Assembly (NCBI GenBank): GCA_035771165.1
Contig: JAWNZC010000229.1
Span: 1,335,001-1,399,000 of the forward strand
Source: Paragorgia papillata
Lineage: Eukaryota > Cnidaria > Anthozoa > Scleralcyonacea > Coralliidae
Length of the DNA stretch: 64,000 nt
Reading direction: 5' to 3'
Shown: in pieces, positions 22,577-34,215 of the stretch
Layout of the letters: the number at the start of each line of letters is the position of its first letter
How positions within the stretch are numbered: the stretch's first letter is position 1
Translations under genes and position numbers: made by a program
The notes under the pieces: generated by a model
Seen by the model: only the letters and a program-made list of their open reading frames with translations
What the model was told of the DNA's origin: nothing
Database searches by the model: none

Positions 22577-25500
22577 TCACAAGATGTCATTTTGCCATTT
22601 TTCCTTTGACAATACATTTGTAAACTCGGTGCGTAATTCCGTATAACAGTCATAAGTATATGGCAGTTCCAGAACACAACCGCAAGTGTGCGCAATTGGA
22701 CGTCTTTCGAACCCTTCCAGCTTGGTGAAATTAACATGAATTGTTGGAACACATATGACATCGGCACCAGTCACAAACATTACAAACGACTTGAGCTTTG
22801 CAATGTCCAGCCCCCTGATGAAGCGTTTCAAGTATTCTAATGCTGATCGCTCGGCACTGGTTTCCGGCAGAGCATCCACCATGGCAAGCACTTTCTTAGT
22901 TGTAGGCTCCAAAGACTCGTACAAAGAATATACTCCATCCACTGACGATAACTGACTCTGTCCCAGAGTCGTCTTAAAAATGCCTTCCCAGCAATCAACA
23001 ACGTACTGCGCTTGTTGAATAATCTCTTTGTGAGCCACTTCCATTACCAGACTTTTAATGTTATCTTTGGTTGGCAATTTTCTACATCCAAAACGATCGA
23101 GCAGTTCAATAAGATCTTCGTCGTCACAGAGCCGTTCCTCGTCACCTGCCAATGCCCTGCATACAACTTGTTCGTCAATTGGAGCAAGGTACCGCTTGAA
23201 TGATCGAAGGAGGATGTCATCAGACACTGCTTTCTCACTAAACATTGCAGAGATAAAAAACGCTTGGCTTAGCATCACTGGAAAGTAACCCAGATCTAAG
23301 TAACCTTTGACGATGATACGAGCTACTGCAGCCCATTGGTCAGATTGAAAGTCGTGTCTCAGAAAAGGCACCCTTTCTCTTTCTCCAAGGCTGCAAGAAA
23401 TATAAAATTCTTGCCAAAAATTTGCAAGGGCGTCGCGGTAAATGCCATTCGAATCAACACCTTTTTCATTGTTCCCCTGTCCATCGACCATGATAATCTT
23501 TAGCTGACAACTCAGTATATCCACATAGAGGAACTCTTTTATAAGATCTTGCAGGACAAGTGTTCGTCTCAGCCTCACCACTCTGATAAAATGGGAAAAG
23601 AAAAAGGAAATTACGTCAGATGTTGTATAGCTTAGTCACTACCACTGTACATTATTTGTAAAATCTATCACCTGATGTTAAAGACAAAGTTAAACAGTTG
23701 GGGGAAAAATAACAATTACAGTATCACTCGCGTATATCTTAACCGGGAGGTATAGTAGTTGACAATAATGGCACCAAATTTGGCGACTTTTCATCAAATT
23801 TTACGGTTACTATGTGCTGAACCGTTCCCTGTGGAGCGTTTCTTTGCAATCACAAATTGAAAGGCCATCTTTTTTACTTTTTTGAAGAATAATTAGGGCA
23901 AAGCTATAAAATCATAAAAATCCCAGGTTTTATGACCTAACAATCGTCACATGCACATATGGTTTTATTGTGCTAATTCGTACTGCTCACTATCCCACTA
24001 AACATCAACGCATTTCAGGAATTTTTCCTAAATCTCCAATGTTTTGAAATTAAATTCCAAAGCAACAGCTGTTTTTGATTTTTTTTTGTATTCAGTTTTG
24101 TTCAATAGCTATACGCAAACAATTACACCAATATATTTTTTCAATTGAATGTCAACAACAAAAGAGACATAAGAGTTTCTTTTGTTGTCATCAACGATTT
24201 AGGAATAATCCCCGAGCCCGGGCGGAGGGCCGAAGGCCCGGAGCCTGGTGAGGGTGCTAATCTCGACGTGCGTGGAGATTGACGATGCCGACCGAAATGT
24301 AACTGAAAGAAGAAGACCGAAAACGATTCCAACCGAAATGTAACTGAAAGAAGAAGGATGTGTCCTGAAACTGTTCAAAGCCGGTAAAGAATTTTGCTCT
24401 GGTGTATTCTACATAACTCGAGAGGGAACGATGAAGAAATTTTGAAACAAACGGCTTTTTAGATCATGAAGATAACTGAATGATGCCTTGTCATATTTAT
24501 CTGTCAACAACGAAAAAAGTAAGAAACTTCGAACGAGAAAAACAATCCGAAAAGAGTAGACTGAATTGGCAGTGTATGTGGTGACAAAAGCAGAAGAAAG
24601 TTTAACGGTGGGAGATTCGTATTTACCAGTTTAGCGGAGTTAAAACGGAAGAAATTTTGAAAATGAAAATTAATATAAATATTAAATATCTTGTCTAGAG
24701 TTGTCTTTGAACGCTAGGACGTTGGCCTTGTGTCTTTTATTGGCCACTGCTTATATCTATTTTTGAATGAAAATTTGTCATTGGTTCATTTCGTTGTGTG
24801 TGTTTTTTTAATATTGATTTTGCATGTTCTTTCGGTGTGTCAATACATGACTACAGATGAACCTGGGATGTCATTAATACAACAAAAAACAGAAATTAGG
24901 GGAGGGGAGGGGGGTTGTTACGTTCATGCATTTCTAGTTAGTAAATAACTATAAATTTGTACATGCAGTTTGTCAGTTTTGGATAACAAGTATCACTGCC
25001 CAAATCTCATCGAAATAGGCTTAATAGTAACAAAATTACGGAAGAAGGCAATCTTGCAGGTCTCCCTGACACTGCAAAAATAACCCGGCCCAGATAGAGT
25101 GGATAATTACGTACGCGTATCTTTGTAAAAAGTATTAAGTTAAGACCCGCACCGACGACCAAGTTTTTCTTGACAAGTTCCTTGGTAACTTTCCTTGCTC
25201 GTGTGTACGATGAACACGTTTTTTTTTCAAACAATTTTCCCTGACAAGTTATAATTGCTCGTGTGTACGGTTGGACAAGTTTTCCTTGACAGTAATGATC
25301 GCGTAATAAGCTTCGGAGATGAGTTGTCAAGTTTTCCTTGACGACTATACACACGAACAAATTTCCTTGTTCAAAAGCTGGCATGACCAGCTTTTGAACT
25401 AGGCTCCTTGTCAAGGAAAAACTTGTCAATTTGTGTCGTGCACACGAACAAATAAAACTTGTCAAGGAAAAACTTGTCAAGGAAAACTTGGTCGTCTGTG

Positions 25501-28500
25501 AGGGGCTTTATACGCGGGTGCCGGACGGTACTGAACACAACATGAGATTTGTAATTTCTACAAACATAAACATACGGATATAACCCAGCTTAAGAATTAA
25601 TCGTCAGTTAAGTCAAATAAGGTTTGAGGGACCGTAAACCAAGGGGAAGAGAACTAGTTACCGAATCATGTTAGTGTGGTTACTTCCACTGCCACCCATG
25701 GAACCATGGTCATCTTCACTTCCAGCGAATGAGCTTTGGTCATGTTCACGTCCATCATCAGGGCCTTGGTCAGTATTCTCTTCTTCACCCATTGAAGCCT
25801 GATCACTTTCACCTTGATAAACTGATCTCCCTATATTCCCACCATCAAACAAACCATATTCTCCATCAGATGAACAATGGTTTCGACCAGATGGATCTTG
25901 GCCGCCATCAGACATGTTCTGGCAGTGAGCTTCCGATGCTGTCAAACCCTGGGTATAGAATAAGATAAAATAGTTCAAAAAGTACGTTATGTAAGAGTCA
26001 CACAATGATACACCCACTGAATAAAAATAAATCCTTGATAATACCACCAGCAAAAAGAATGATATATTGAAAGTGAAACCAAAAAAGATAATTAGACTGC
26101 TATTCTTATAAGTAATATATAGCTAGTTTAAAACACGATCGGAAATGGCGGCTGTCGAGGCTCGCGAAATACGGGCTGACCCATATTAGCTACGCATGCG
26201 TAGAACGAATATCTTGCGTATAAACGTCATTACCACAGAATAGAAATACACCAGCAGTGAAGTCCAACTCGAGTGAAAACTTGTCCGCATTTCTTCAATG
26301 CGCAGGCGCGATATTTTACGCCATCCGACGCCATCCTACGCAATCCTGGCAAGTCCCCCCGGCAGTTTTAACCTTCATTTGAAGGTCCAAACTGCCAGGG
26401 GGACTTGCCAGTAGGATGGCGAGGAATCAAGATGCGCGAGGCGACATGCGCGAGGATAGAAACTTCAAAGGTTCCGACACGAGTTGGACTTCTGGTCGTA
26501 TTTCTATTCTGTGTCATTCATTACACGGCCGACAACTCACTTGAGCCAGCACACACGTGGACTGCGAACTGCCCCATGAAAGTGGCCGATTTTCTATGCG
26601 ATTTCCGATCGTGGTTTGGTTAAGAGTATTAAATGCAGACTTACAGCTGATAGTAGCCTCTGCTGACTGCTGGAGTCAACTCTGCAATGAAAAATTAATA
26701 TTCATGTACATGTAATACACTAATAATTTTCTCGTCATATCTAATGAAACATTTTGAACCATATGATATATGATCAAAAAAAAGGTCCTATAAAGTGTTA
26801 CTATAAGTTGAAAAAAATAACCCTTGAAAAAAAGTTAAAAATCTTAAAAAGTTAGTCATTTTTTTTCTTTCTTTAATTTCGGTAGTTTTTTTCTTCTAAT
26901 TCGCTTCTTTCTTGTCATACCATAAGAAAATCATTTAATTGTTTATTTATATTTTTACACACAAATAATACTCAACACGCCAGCACATTAGCTATAATTG
27001 TACATAGTAACATTTAAGAACACAATTCTGGCCTCAATCAAAAGCTGTAAAGTAATTTTGTTATATTTTTTTAGTTTTGATACATGTTATATACTGTCAA
27101 TTGTAGTACATGTATGAATCATTGAATATTTTATTAAGTATCTACACAGTTTAAATAACACATATTGACTATGTCATGCTCATACTGTATCTTCATTTTA
27201 ACATTACGTTACATTATCAATTACATAACTTAACATAATGTACATGTCAATTTTCTAAAATCCTATGTGTAATGTAAAAGTACAGAGCTACTAGCTAAGT
27301 GTACCTTGCTACAATATTTGCATTATTGCTTTGAGTTTCACAGTTACAGTATATTGAACTAAAATATTGCACTTACAGCAAGACATCATCAGTAAGAATT
27401 CATTGAGGGGGACTGTTCTCAACTGGTGATACATGTATACTACCTTTGAATTCCATGTGATCATTGATCTTTGAGCTTGGACTGGTGTCCACTAGGTGCA
27501 TTATAAAGCCTAGAAACTTTGTGAACCACAATTCCTTAACCAAAACGTCTATTGGCCTGTCTATAGGGCCAACCTATATATAGGCAATGCTATTAACCCT
27601 TTGAGGCCCGACTTAATTGACCCTGTAATGTAACCCCTGCCCAAGTTAATTTGGCTTCCAGCAACAAATATCATACATGGCTCAAGTTTTTAATAAATAC
27701 TAGGAAAACTATAGCATTTCACACCTATTAACTGATCAAGCCAGACAAGTCAGTAATTAATGCTTTAATATAATTGAAGTAAAACTCCTTTAGAAACACA
27801 GGATACGGTATATATTGTGTAAAAGCCAAAAGTACTAATAATTACAACACACAAAATTCCATTTCTGTCGGCAATATTGAACGAAAATGGCAATGGTTAA
27901 TGACCACCTACTAGCCGGCCCCCCTGTTGGGGACCTTAGCCCCCGTGTTGGGGAATTCATGGCGCCACCCCTGCTATAGACTTCTATAGACATCCAATCC
28001 TATAAGAATGTTTCCTATACATCTCTATAGATACCTAATGTATATATGTTGCCTATACATACCTATAGCCTTTTTTATAAGGGTTGTGCAGTTATAGCAA
28101 AACAAAGTCTGAACATTTAAGCAACACGTAAATTAGTAAACTGGTAAAAAAAGTAAAGATATATTTACTGTAAAGTCATGCAGGACTTACATTTCATGAT
28201 CATCATCACCCACTACTACAATGTGTGGAAGTGTTTCAAAAAAGTTTGGTGTCTCCCATGAGATCTGAATCTCTTCTTCAGGTATATCTTCATTTGAACC
28301 AAATCCAAGAAAATCAATATAATTCCCAGGATATGAAGGCATATTATCACTTTCTAACATACTAAGCAAATGCTTGTCAACAGCAGTAACTGGAAGATCA
28401 GGAAGCAAGGTCTCAGGCACATCACATTTGGACAGAATGAAGGATTCTGGAGTGAGGGCTAAACTTCCTGCCCAATCATAAACAGCGGATATGTTTTCCA

Positions 28501-30426
28501 GTTGACAAAAAGATCGAGTCTGTACACCCACAGATGGATGCCGGATAGAAACAATGACATGGGCTATACCAGGAGGTGGAATATCTGGAACTCTAGATGC
28601 TCGTGCACTTTGCAAGCACTGCTGCCTCTTTAATATTTCCACCTCTGCTGTTTTCTGTTGATCTTTAGCTTGGTCCTTCTCAAGTGATCTTTGTAGCTCT
28701 TCATCTTGCTGTTCTTTCAACAGTGCCCTTTCTCCTGATGTTCCAACAAGACCATCAATCCCATTGCCGCAAGAACTACCACTTGTAGTAACATCATGTC
28801 CTTTTGTTACAGTCTTTCCAAAGTCAAATGGGGCCACAGGTAATTCGTCACAACTGCTTTCTTCATCGTGTTTTGATATAAGATACAGCCGCACTCTTGT
28901 CAGTTTGTTCTGCTCAATGTACTTTCCTAAGCAAAAGTTCTCATCTACAATAGTTTTACAGTCAAAGCGGCCAAGTGAAAAAGTCATGTTCAAAGCATCA
29001 CCATGATAACTTTTTCCATCTGGAAAAAATAGCTCTTTTGCCTTGTTGATAATATCTTTGGCACCCACATTCAAGTCCATAGATATTTCTCTAGCTCCAC
29101 CACCTTTACTGTATCGAATTGACACGTATTTTTGTGTTGAAGAATTGTAATGCAGCCATCCAACTTGTATTTTTCTAGTGCATGGTTTTTCCTTCTTAAA
29201 TTAAGCTGCTAGTTTCAGAAGAAGTCAGGGAATTTGAATTGCCTTTGTTCTTGGATGTTCGGATGTCTTTGGCAAGTTGTAGCAACTTCTTTTTTTTCTC
29301 TTTACGTTCATCACATACTTGAGCACATGAAGTTTTACCCTCCACAAAAGACCTTAAAGCTAGAAGGTCTCCCCTTCTTATTAAACCAAGTATTTCTAAA
29401 TCACTGTCAGTAGCTCGTTGAATAGCAACAAAATCCATCTAAAATTTAAATTAAAAAAATAAGGAAAAAAAAATTATTCATCCAGAGATAAATTTGCATA
29501 GAAATCCTTACTGGTGTTACAAGTACACTTTGCTGTTTAAAGTATGCTGTTACAATCAAGTATAACAGGGTCTTTAACACTTTGAGGTCTGGACCTCTCC
29601 CTGTTCTGAATAAAACTGTCTGGTATTAGCCAGAATAAACCTTAAAGACTCGGTGTCAGGCTTCAAAGTCTTAACATACCACCCATCATTGGAGATTTTA
29701 TTTCTGTGGTATTTTTCTTAAATGTATTTCCTTGTTTGTTTGTTTGTTTGTTTGTTTCTTTGTTTGTTTGTTTGTATGTGTAATGTCTGGTGAATCTTGT
29801 AAAATAATGTGTTCAAAGTCTGGCTGCCAGCAGGGGTATAAACTAAACCTGTCAACCTCCCCTTCCTGCTCAGCCTCCACACACAGTACCCCCTCCTGCA
29901 TGCATGATGTACAGTACATAATACATTATCAAAAATGCACACTAAATATTATAGTAGTACCTTTTCAGTCCTGAACTTTTTTACAACTATCTCTTCAATA
30001 TTCCTACTCTTCAGGAATTCACACACCTAAAATGTTAATAGTATTTGTATCGTTACTAGAGTGTTGATACAGTTCAGTGGGCTATAAAAACTCGAAATTT
30101 CTATTGATAATTTGATATGCCTGCAAATTTTTAAACATTACGAACCTTGACATAGTTTGATCATGAAGAGTAGGTAATTTTGATAAATTAGGTATGTATG
30201 TTTTTAATGTAACGAGCTTAATAGAAAAGTTAAAAATATAGACTACACTACCAGTGTCAGACAAGTACATCATTGACTTTCGAAAATGAACTTAAAGTGT
30301 TTCATGTTTAACAGTTGAAAGACGAAACTTTGAAAAGCACGAGTAATGTCCATTAACTGTTCTTTTAGGTTACAATCGAAAGCAAACGACAGAAACCCTT
30401 ACCTTTTCGTTCGAATCTGACGCCAT
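22577..30426 (-). CDS. SAM-HECT E3 ubiquitin-ligase-like accessory protein of the transposon (one frameshift)
   Basis: Spliced gene on the minus strand. Exons: 30426-30403 (MASDSNEK), 30026-29961, 29438-28191, 26681-26645, 25948-25662, 23582-22577. Splice sites are GT/AG and phases close if one base is discounted in the third exon. The first three exons give a SAM-like domain (CEFLKSRNIEEIVVKKF...LEILGLIRRGDLLALRSFV). Next come KPCTRKIQVGWLHYN, an RYSKGGGAREI / ELFFPDGKSYHG module, and an acidic Ser/Gly/Asp-rich linker (25948-25662). The last exon holds a full HECT domain with the catalytic cysteine in HTCGCVLELPYTY (about residue 300 of that exon). The frame breaks at 29196-29200, where an extra A/T base creates a stop. 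Fish and cnidarian proteins called G2/M phase-specific E3 ligase-like resemble this (family knowledge). The role in transposition is unknown. Confidence 0.8.
25140..25510. mobile_element. MITE with CTTGTCAAGG-rich TIRs
   Basis: Left end ACCGACGACCAAGTTTTTC and right end GAAAACTTGGTCGTCTGTG are inverted. Inside, AACTTGTCAAGGAAAA and its complement recur several times on both arms. It lies in the HECT gene intron between 23582 and 25662. Confidence 0.8.
26125..26622. mobile_element. inverted-repeat element in HECT gene intron
   Basis: Outer ends AACACGATCGGAAATGG and, inverted, AACCACGATCGGAAATCG. Middle arms AGAATAGAAATAC and its complement. The centre is a strong hairpin (CTGGCAAGTCCCCC...GGGGGACTTGCCAG). 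It lies immediately next to the small exon 26645-26681. Confidence 0.75.
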
Positions 30427-30472
30427 GTTGGTTGTTGTTGAACGTTGATCGATGCTGAGCACTGGCGTGAGA

Positions 30473-30734
30473 GTCGCGAAAAAAGTCGCGAAAAAAGTCG
30501 CGAAAAAAGTCGCGAAAAAAGTCGCGAAAAAATAAAAAGTAGCGAAAAAAGTCGCGAAAAAATAAAAAGTAGCGAAAAAAGTCGCGAAAAAAGTCGCGAA
30601 AAAAGTCGCGAAAAAAGTCGCGAAAAAATAAAAAGTAGCGAAAAAAGTCGCGAAAAAAGTCGCGAAAAAATAAAAAGTAGCGAAAAAAGTCGCGAAAATA
30701 AAAAAAGTGTTTATGTCATCTCTGAGCCACCGTA
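30473..30734. repeat. right terminal inverted repeat with 12-bp array
   Basis: About seventeen units of GTCGCGAAAAAA and the variant AAAAAGTAGCGA, ending in the 40-bp tip complementary to the left end. Longer than the left TIR (262 versus about 206 bp), so array length differs between the ends. The accessory gene's start codon lies only 47 bp inside it. Confidence 0.95.
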
Positions 30735-30740
30735 CAAATG

Positions 30741-31329
30741 ATAACAGTCGTTGGCAACATTCAAGATCAAATGTGTCGGGAGTGGCAGTTCATTTCTATT
30801 TTCGATTTACTTTCAAGTATCCATGCAATGTGCGTACTGTTTAAAAGGGACTGAACTGGTCCGCTGGTCCAGCACTCAACGTAAAGAGCTGTCAACTAAA
30901 AAGGGTGATCAGACTGGAACTTTGTGCCAACCACGAATGAAACTGATGCTGAGGAGTACAAACGTTCAAAAAGAAGCGGTATACTTTTATTTCTATGACA
31001 AACATTAATTTATCTTTATATCATCTGTTACTTATACCTTTAGTGCTGAGTTTATTCAGTTAAATGAACGTACTAAAACATTCAAATGAGTGAGTGAACT
31101 ATTATAATAAGCTTATTGAATTGTCTTCTGTAAAATAAAATTGCTTTGATAGATATTTGCAGTTGTGTAAATTATATTTGACTTGTCTATATTCTATCTG
31201 AATTAGATTCCTTAAGTATAGAAATCACGAAAGTATCACAGGGTGTGACAATTTCGTTATTTCTATACTTAAGAAATCTAATAATTCAGATAGATTCAGT
31301 GCATGAACAATGCGAGAATAACGCGTGTT
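30741..31329. other. intergenic, no gene seen; one small inverted repeat
   Basis: Host sequence resumes after the TSD. An inverted repeat at about 31205-31282 has arms CCTTAAGTATAGAAAT and ATTTCTATACTTAAG. Nothing else recognised. Confidence 0.5.
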
Positions 31330-31612
31330 TCATCAAGCTTGTTACAACTTGTCAACTGCAGACTTGTTACGGCTTGTGTTCACAAGTTGTTACAGGTCTG
31401 ATTACGACAATATTGTTACGATCTGTTCACAACAAGTTTGCAGCAAGTTGTTGGAACAAGTTGTTACAGGTCTGATAACGACAATATTGTTACGGCTTGT
31501 CAGAACAACTTGCAACAAGCCTGCAAACAACTTGTTGCAGATTTGTCACGACAAACCGGAACAAGGCATGCGAACGCATCCGGATATCGGCTTGTTCATG
31601 ACAAGCTGTAAC
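31330..31612. repeat. degenerate ACTTGTTACAAC-type repeat array, copy 2
   Basis: Same repeat vocabulary as 18560-18950 (GTTACAGGTCTGAT, GACAATATTGTTACG, CAACTTGTTGCAG). It continues after the inserted element at 32703-32745, which ends in the same CCGGCTGTGT flank. Confidence 0.7.
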
Positions 31613-32703
31613 CAGTGAACTCGATGTAAGTTAAAATGTGATACCTGGAACGCTAACGAAGGACCAAAAAGTGAGGCAAAAAGTTCCAGGCCCCTGCGCG
31701 GTTTGCAGGTACGATTCAGTCTCCCACAAAATATTTTTTACACGGCCGCCCGTCTTGAGCGAACTGCGAAGGCTCGGAAAAGGGTTTGAAAAAATTATTT
31801 ATCAGACTAAACGTGCATTTAATGGTTTCCCATTGTTGTGCAGCGCTGTTGTTGTTTTATTTACTGTATAGCAGTCCAAAACTATACAGTAAATTAAGCT
31901 AGGGATGAAAATAGGCTGAGAAAACAGACGTCCTTTTGCTGGCTAGGATGAAAACAGCCAGCCGAAAAGGTGAGAACAAGAGTGAGAAAGCTATTCTTGT
32001 ACGAGTTTGAAGACGTATTGATACTTGATATTTCATAATATACATCTAATGTCATTTTCTTATTTCTGCTCCTTTAATTTCTTGTTCAGTTTTGTTAAAC
32101 GGCATTTTGTAACTAATGATATTTTAAGAAATATAAACTGATAACTTGATTGTTTATTTTTCACGTTTACTCATGGCTAGTTGTTGTTTTCGGTACGAAT
32201 GCGGAATGCTTTTTAAACAAAACGAACTGATGAAACTGGTACTAACCTAAACGGCATATTCTATACTAAGTTTGTGTTGATTTTTTGTATCTTCTTCGGA
32301 GTGACGAAACTCTAATATATATGGTTTATAATATAACGAAAATTTGACTTAATTTCTTCACTGACAAACTTCGTGCACGTTTTGTAAAGACAATGACTTT
32401 TCCTATAGCAACAAATAGACAAGCACTGCATAATTAGTTCGGCAGCCTAGCACAACCAATCAAAATTTAAAATGCACGTTTAGCAAAGCGTGATAAAATG
32501 ATTCAATAAATAATTTTTCAAACCTTTTCGAGCCTTCGCAGTTCGCTCAAGACCGGTGACCGTGTAAAAAACATTTTGTGGGAGACTGAATCGTACCTGC
32601 AAACCGCGCAAGGGCCTGGAACTTTTTGCCTCACTTTTTGCCCCCCCAATGACTGGACGTTAGCGTTCCAGGTATCACATTTTAACTTACATCGAGTTCA
32701 CTG
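31613..32703. mobile_element. 1.09 kb long-TIR element inserted in the repeat array
   Basis: CAGTGAACTCGATGTAAGTT at the left is matched inverted at the right. The TIR runs about 160-190 bp through TGATACCTGGAACGCTAACG, GTTTGCAGGTACGATTCAGT and AGACTGAATCG. The middle about 700 bp is non-coding. The host repeat array resumes after it. Superfamily not determined: no clear TSD. Confidence 0.75.
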
Positions 32704-32744
32704 GCTGTAACAGACAGGCTGCAGACCTGTTACAACATGTGCGT

Positions 32745-33359
32745 TTCCGGCTGTGTACACAGCACTCTACTCTGCGTAGTTGAAGTATTGGTAACTTCCA
32801 CCAGAATTGTTACCCTAACAACCGGACCGAAACCCTAGACTCGTCTCCTTTCAAATCATGTAAAACAGATTCTACAACATTTCTCCATTGTATCTGAGAA
32901 ACAGTTTCTTAGTAGCACATCTGGTGTATTTCTACAACCTGGGAAGTTCTGAGAAAATCTTGAATATTTCTATATAATCTCCGTCACAGAAATTTGTCAG
33001 GAATAAGATCCCTATAAAAAGGTTAGAAATCAAGAAAATATATTAAAATGCTTCAGTTAATAAGAAACATTTTGAAATTCAATATTGTGATGGTATATAT
33101 TTTAAAAACTTATTTTAATGTTTTTTTATTGCAAACATTCAAATTTCCAATAAGTATATGTATGTGTATTATATTTTTTTAGTCAGTTGGCTTTTTTTAT
33201 TCCAAGTCTTCTAAGTATTTATAAGTGTATGTAAGCATGTAACTTGTGCTTGGCATGTAAAATGAATATGTATTAATATGGCATGTATTATTTTTTTAAA
33301 CTAAAGATTATAATGATGATAATAATATACATGACAAAATTACTGCATCCTGATTGGTC
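32745..33359. other. intergenic, no gene seen
   Basis: AT-rich, no open frame with recognisable homology and no clear repeat structure. Confidence 0.45.
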
Positions 33360-34215
33360 GAGAGGAGCTATTTCAATTTATACAATAACCAAAATGTTTT
33401 GCACGTTTTCATTGGTCGAGAGCCATGATCTATTACAGGACAGATGCATGGGTTTCATCACACTTGTTCCTACTCCTGTGAACCAATGAAAATCGTCACT
33501 GCAATGTCACGAACCAATGTTATTCCTTCGTTTTGTATAGATCATGGATCACGTCAGATGGCGTGTTTCACCTTTTCCAATGCCCCGAAAATTCGGCGGG
33601 AAAATTCAATGAACCTTATCAAACGTTTTTTCTTATTTTTTTTATTGTATAAAACAAATAGATTCCATTTTCCGTTGAATTGTCTGTTCAGTTATAGATG
33701 CACAGAGGACGTCACAACGTGGTAAGAACATCAGTGACCCACTCGACTGCGTCTCGTGGGCCACTTTTTTGTTCTTACCACGTTGTGACGTCATCTGTGC
33801 ATCTATAACTGAACAGACAACGGAAAAATGGAATCTATTTAACAAGTAGATTCCATTTTGCCGTTGTCTGTTCAGTTATAGATGCACAGATGACGTCACA
33901 ACGTGGTAAGAACAAAAAAGTGGCACGAGACGCAGTCGAGTGGGTCACTGATGTTCTTACCACGTTGTGACGTCTTCTGTGCATCTATAACTGAACAGAC
34001 AACAAAAAAATGGAATCTATTTGTTTTATACAATACAAAAACTTAAAAGGTTTTTAAAAAAACCCTGTCGGGTTTTGGGGCATGAAGAAAGAAAAAAGCA
34101 AGTCAGCTGACGTGATCTGACGTGACCATGCGTCTGTCCTCTAATAGATCATTGGCAACAACCAATGAAAACACGCATAGCAACAAGGGTATTGTATAAT
34201 TGTTAAGTATAATAC
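33360..34215. repeat. quadripartite palindrome / foldback locus
   Basis: Two adjacent hairpins (about 33659-33842 and 33847-34018) each have arms containing GTCTGTTCAGTTATAGATGC and GACGTCACAACGTGGTAAGA. The two hairpins are also inverted copies of each other around 33844. Outside them a weaker inverted repeat continues (TTGTATAAAACAAATAGATT; CCAATGAAAA; GATCTATTA) to roughly 33360 and 34215. Confidence 0.8.

Larger units (their letters stand above)
20033..30734. mobile_element. IS3EU-like DNA transposon with integrase and HECT E3 ligase genes
   Basis: A 10.7 kb element with termini TACGGTGGCTCAGAG in inverted orientation. The first 62 bp of both ends are identical. It is flanked by the perfect 6-bp duplication CAAATG (20027-20032 and 30735-30740). 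It encodes a rve/DDE integrase on the + strand and a spliced SAM-HECT gene on the - strand, converging in the interior. TAY termini plus 6-bp TSDs plus an IS3-like integrase fit the IS3EU superfamily as I recall it; that label is family knowledge, while the TSD, ends and genes are read directly. Three smaller inverted-repeat elements lie inside. No LTRs, DNA polymerase or capsid genes are seen, which argues against a retrotransposon or Polinton. Confidence 0.9.

Noticed and set aside
25658..25730. Independent acidic protein gene at 25658-26053
   Set aside because: The acidic part starts exactly after a CAG acceptor at 25949 and stops at a GT donor at 25661, with phases matching the SAM-HECT gene; it is an exon of that gene.
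27364..27410. Additional small exon of the SAM-HECT gene (good GTAAGT donor on the minus strand)
   Set aside because: Every acceptor I tried either gave an in-frame stop or broke the phase; the neighbouring exons join in frame without it.
20033..30734. Retrovirus-like or Polinton element because of the rve integrase
   Set aside because: No LTRs, reverse transcriptase, capsid or DNA polymerase genes; TIRs plus a 6-bp TSD and an IS3-like integrase fit a cut-and-paste DNA transposon.
30445..30741. SREKSREK protein (and FATFFATFF frame at 19999-20337)
   Set aside because: Translations of the 12-bp subterminal arrays in the transposon TIRs; the frames run through the element ends and into flanking DNA.
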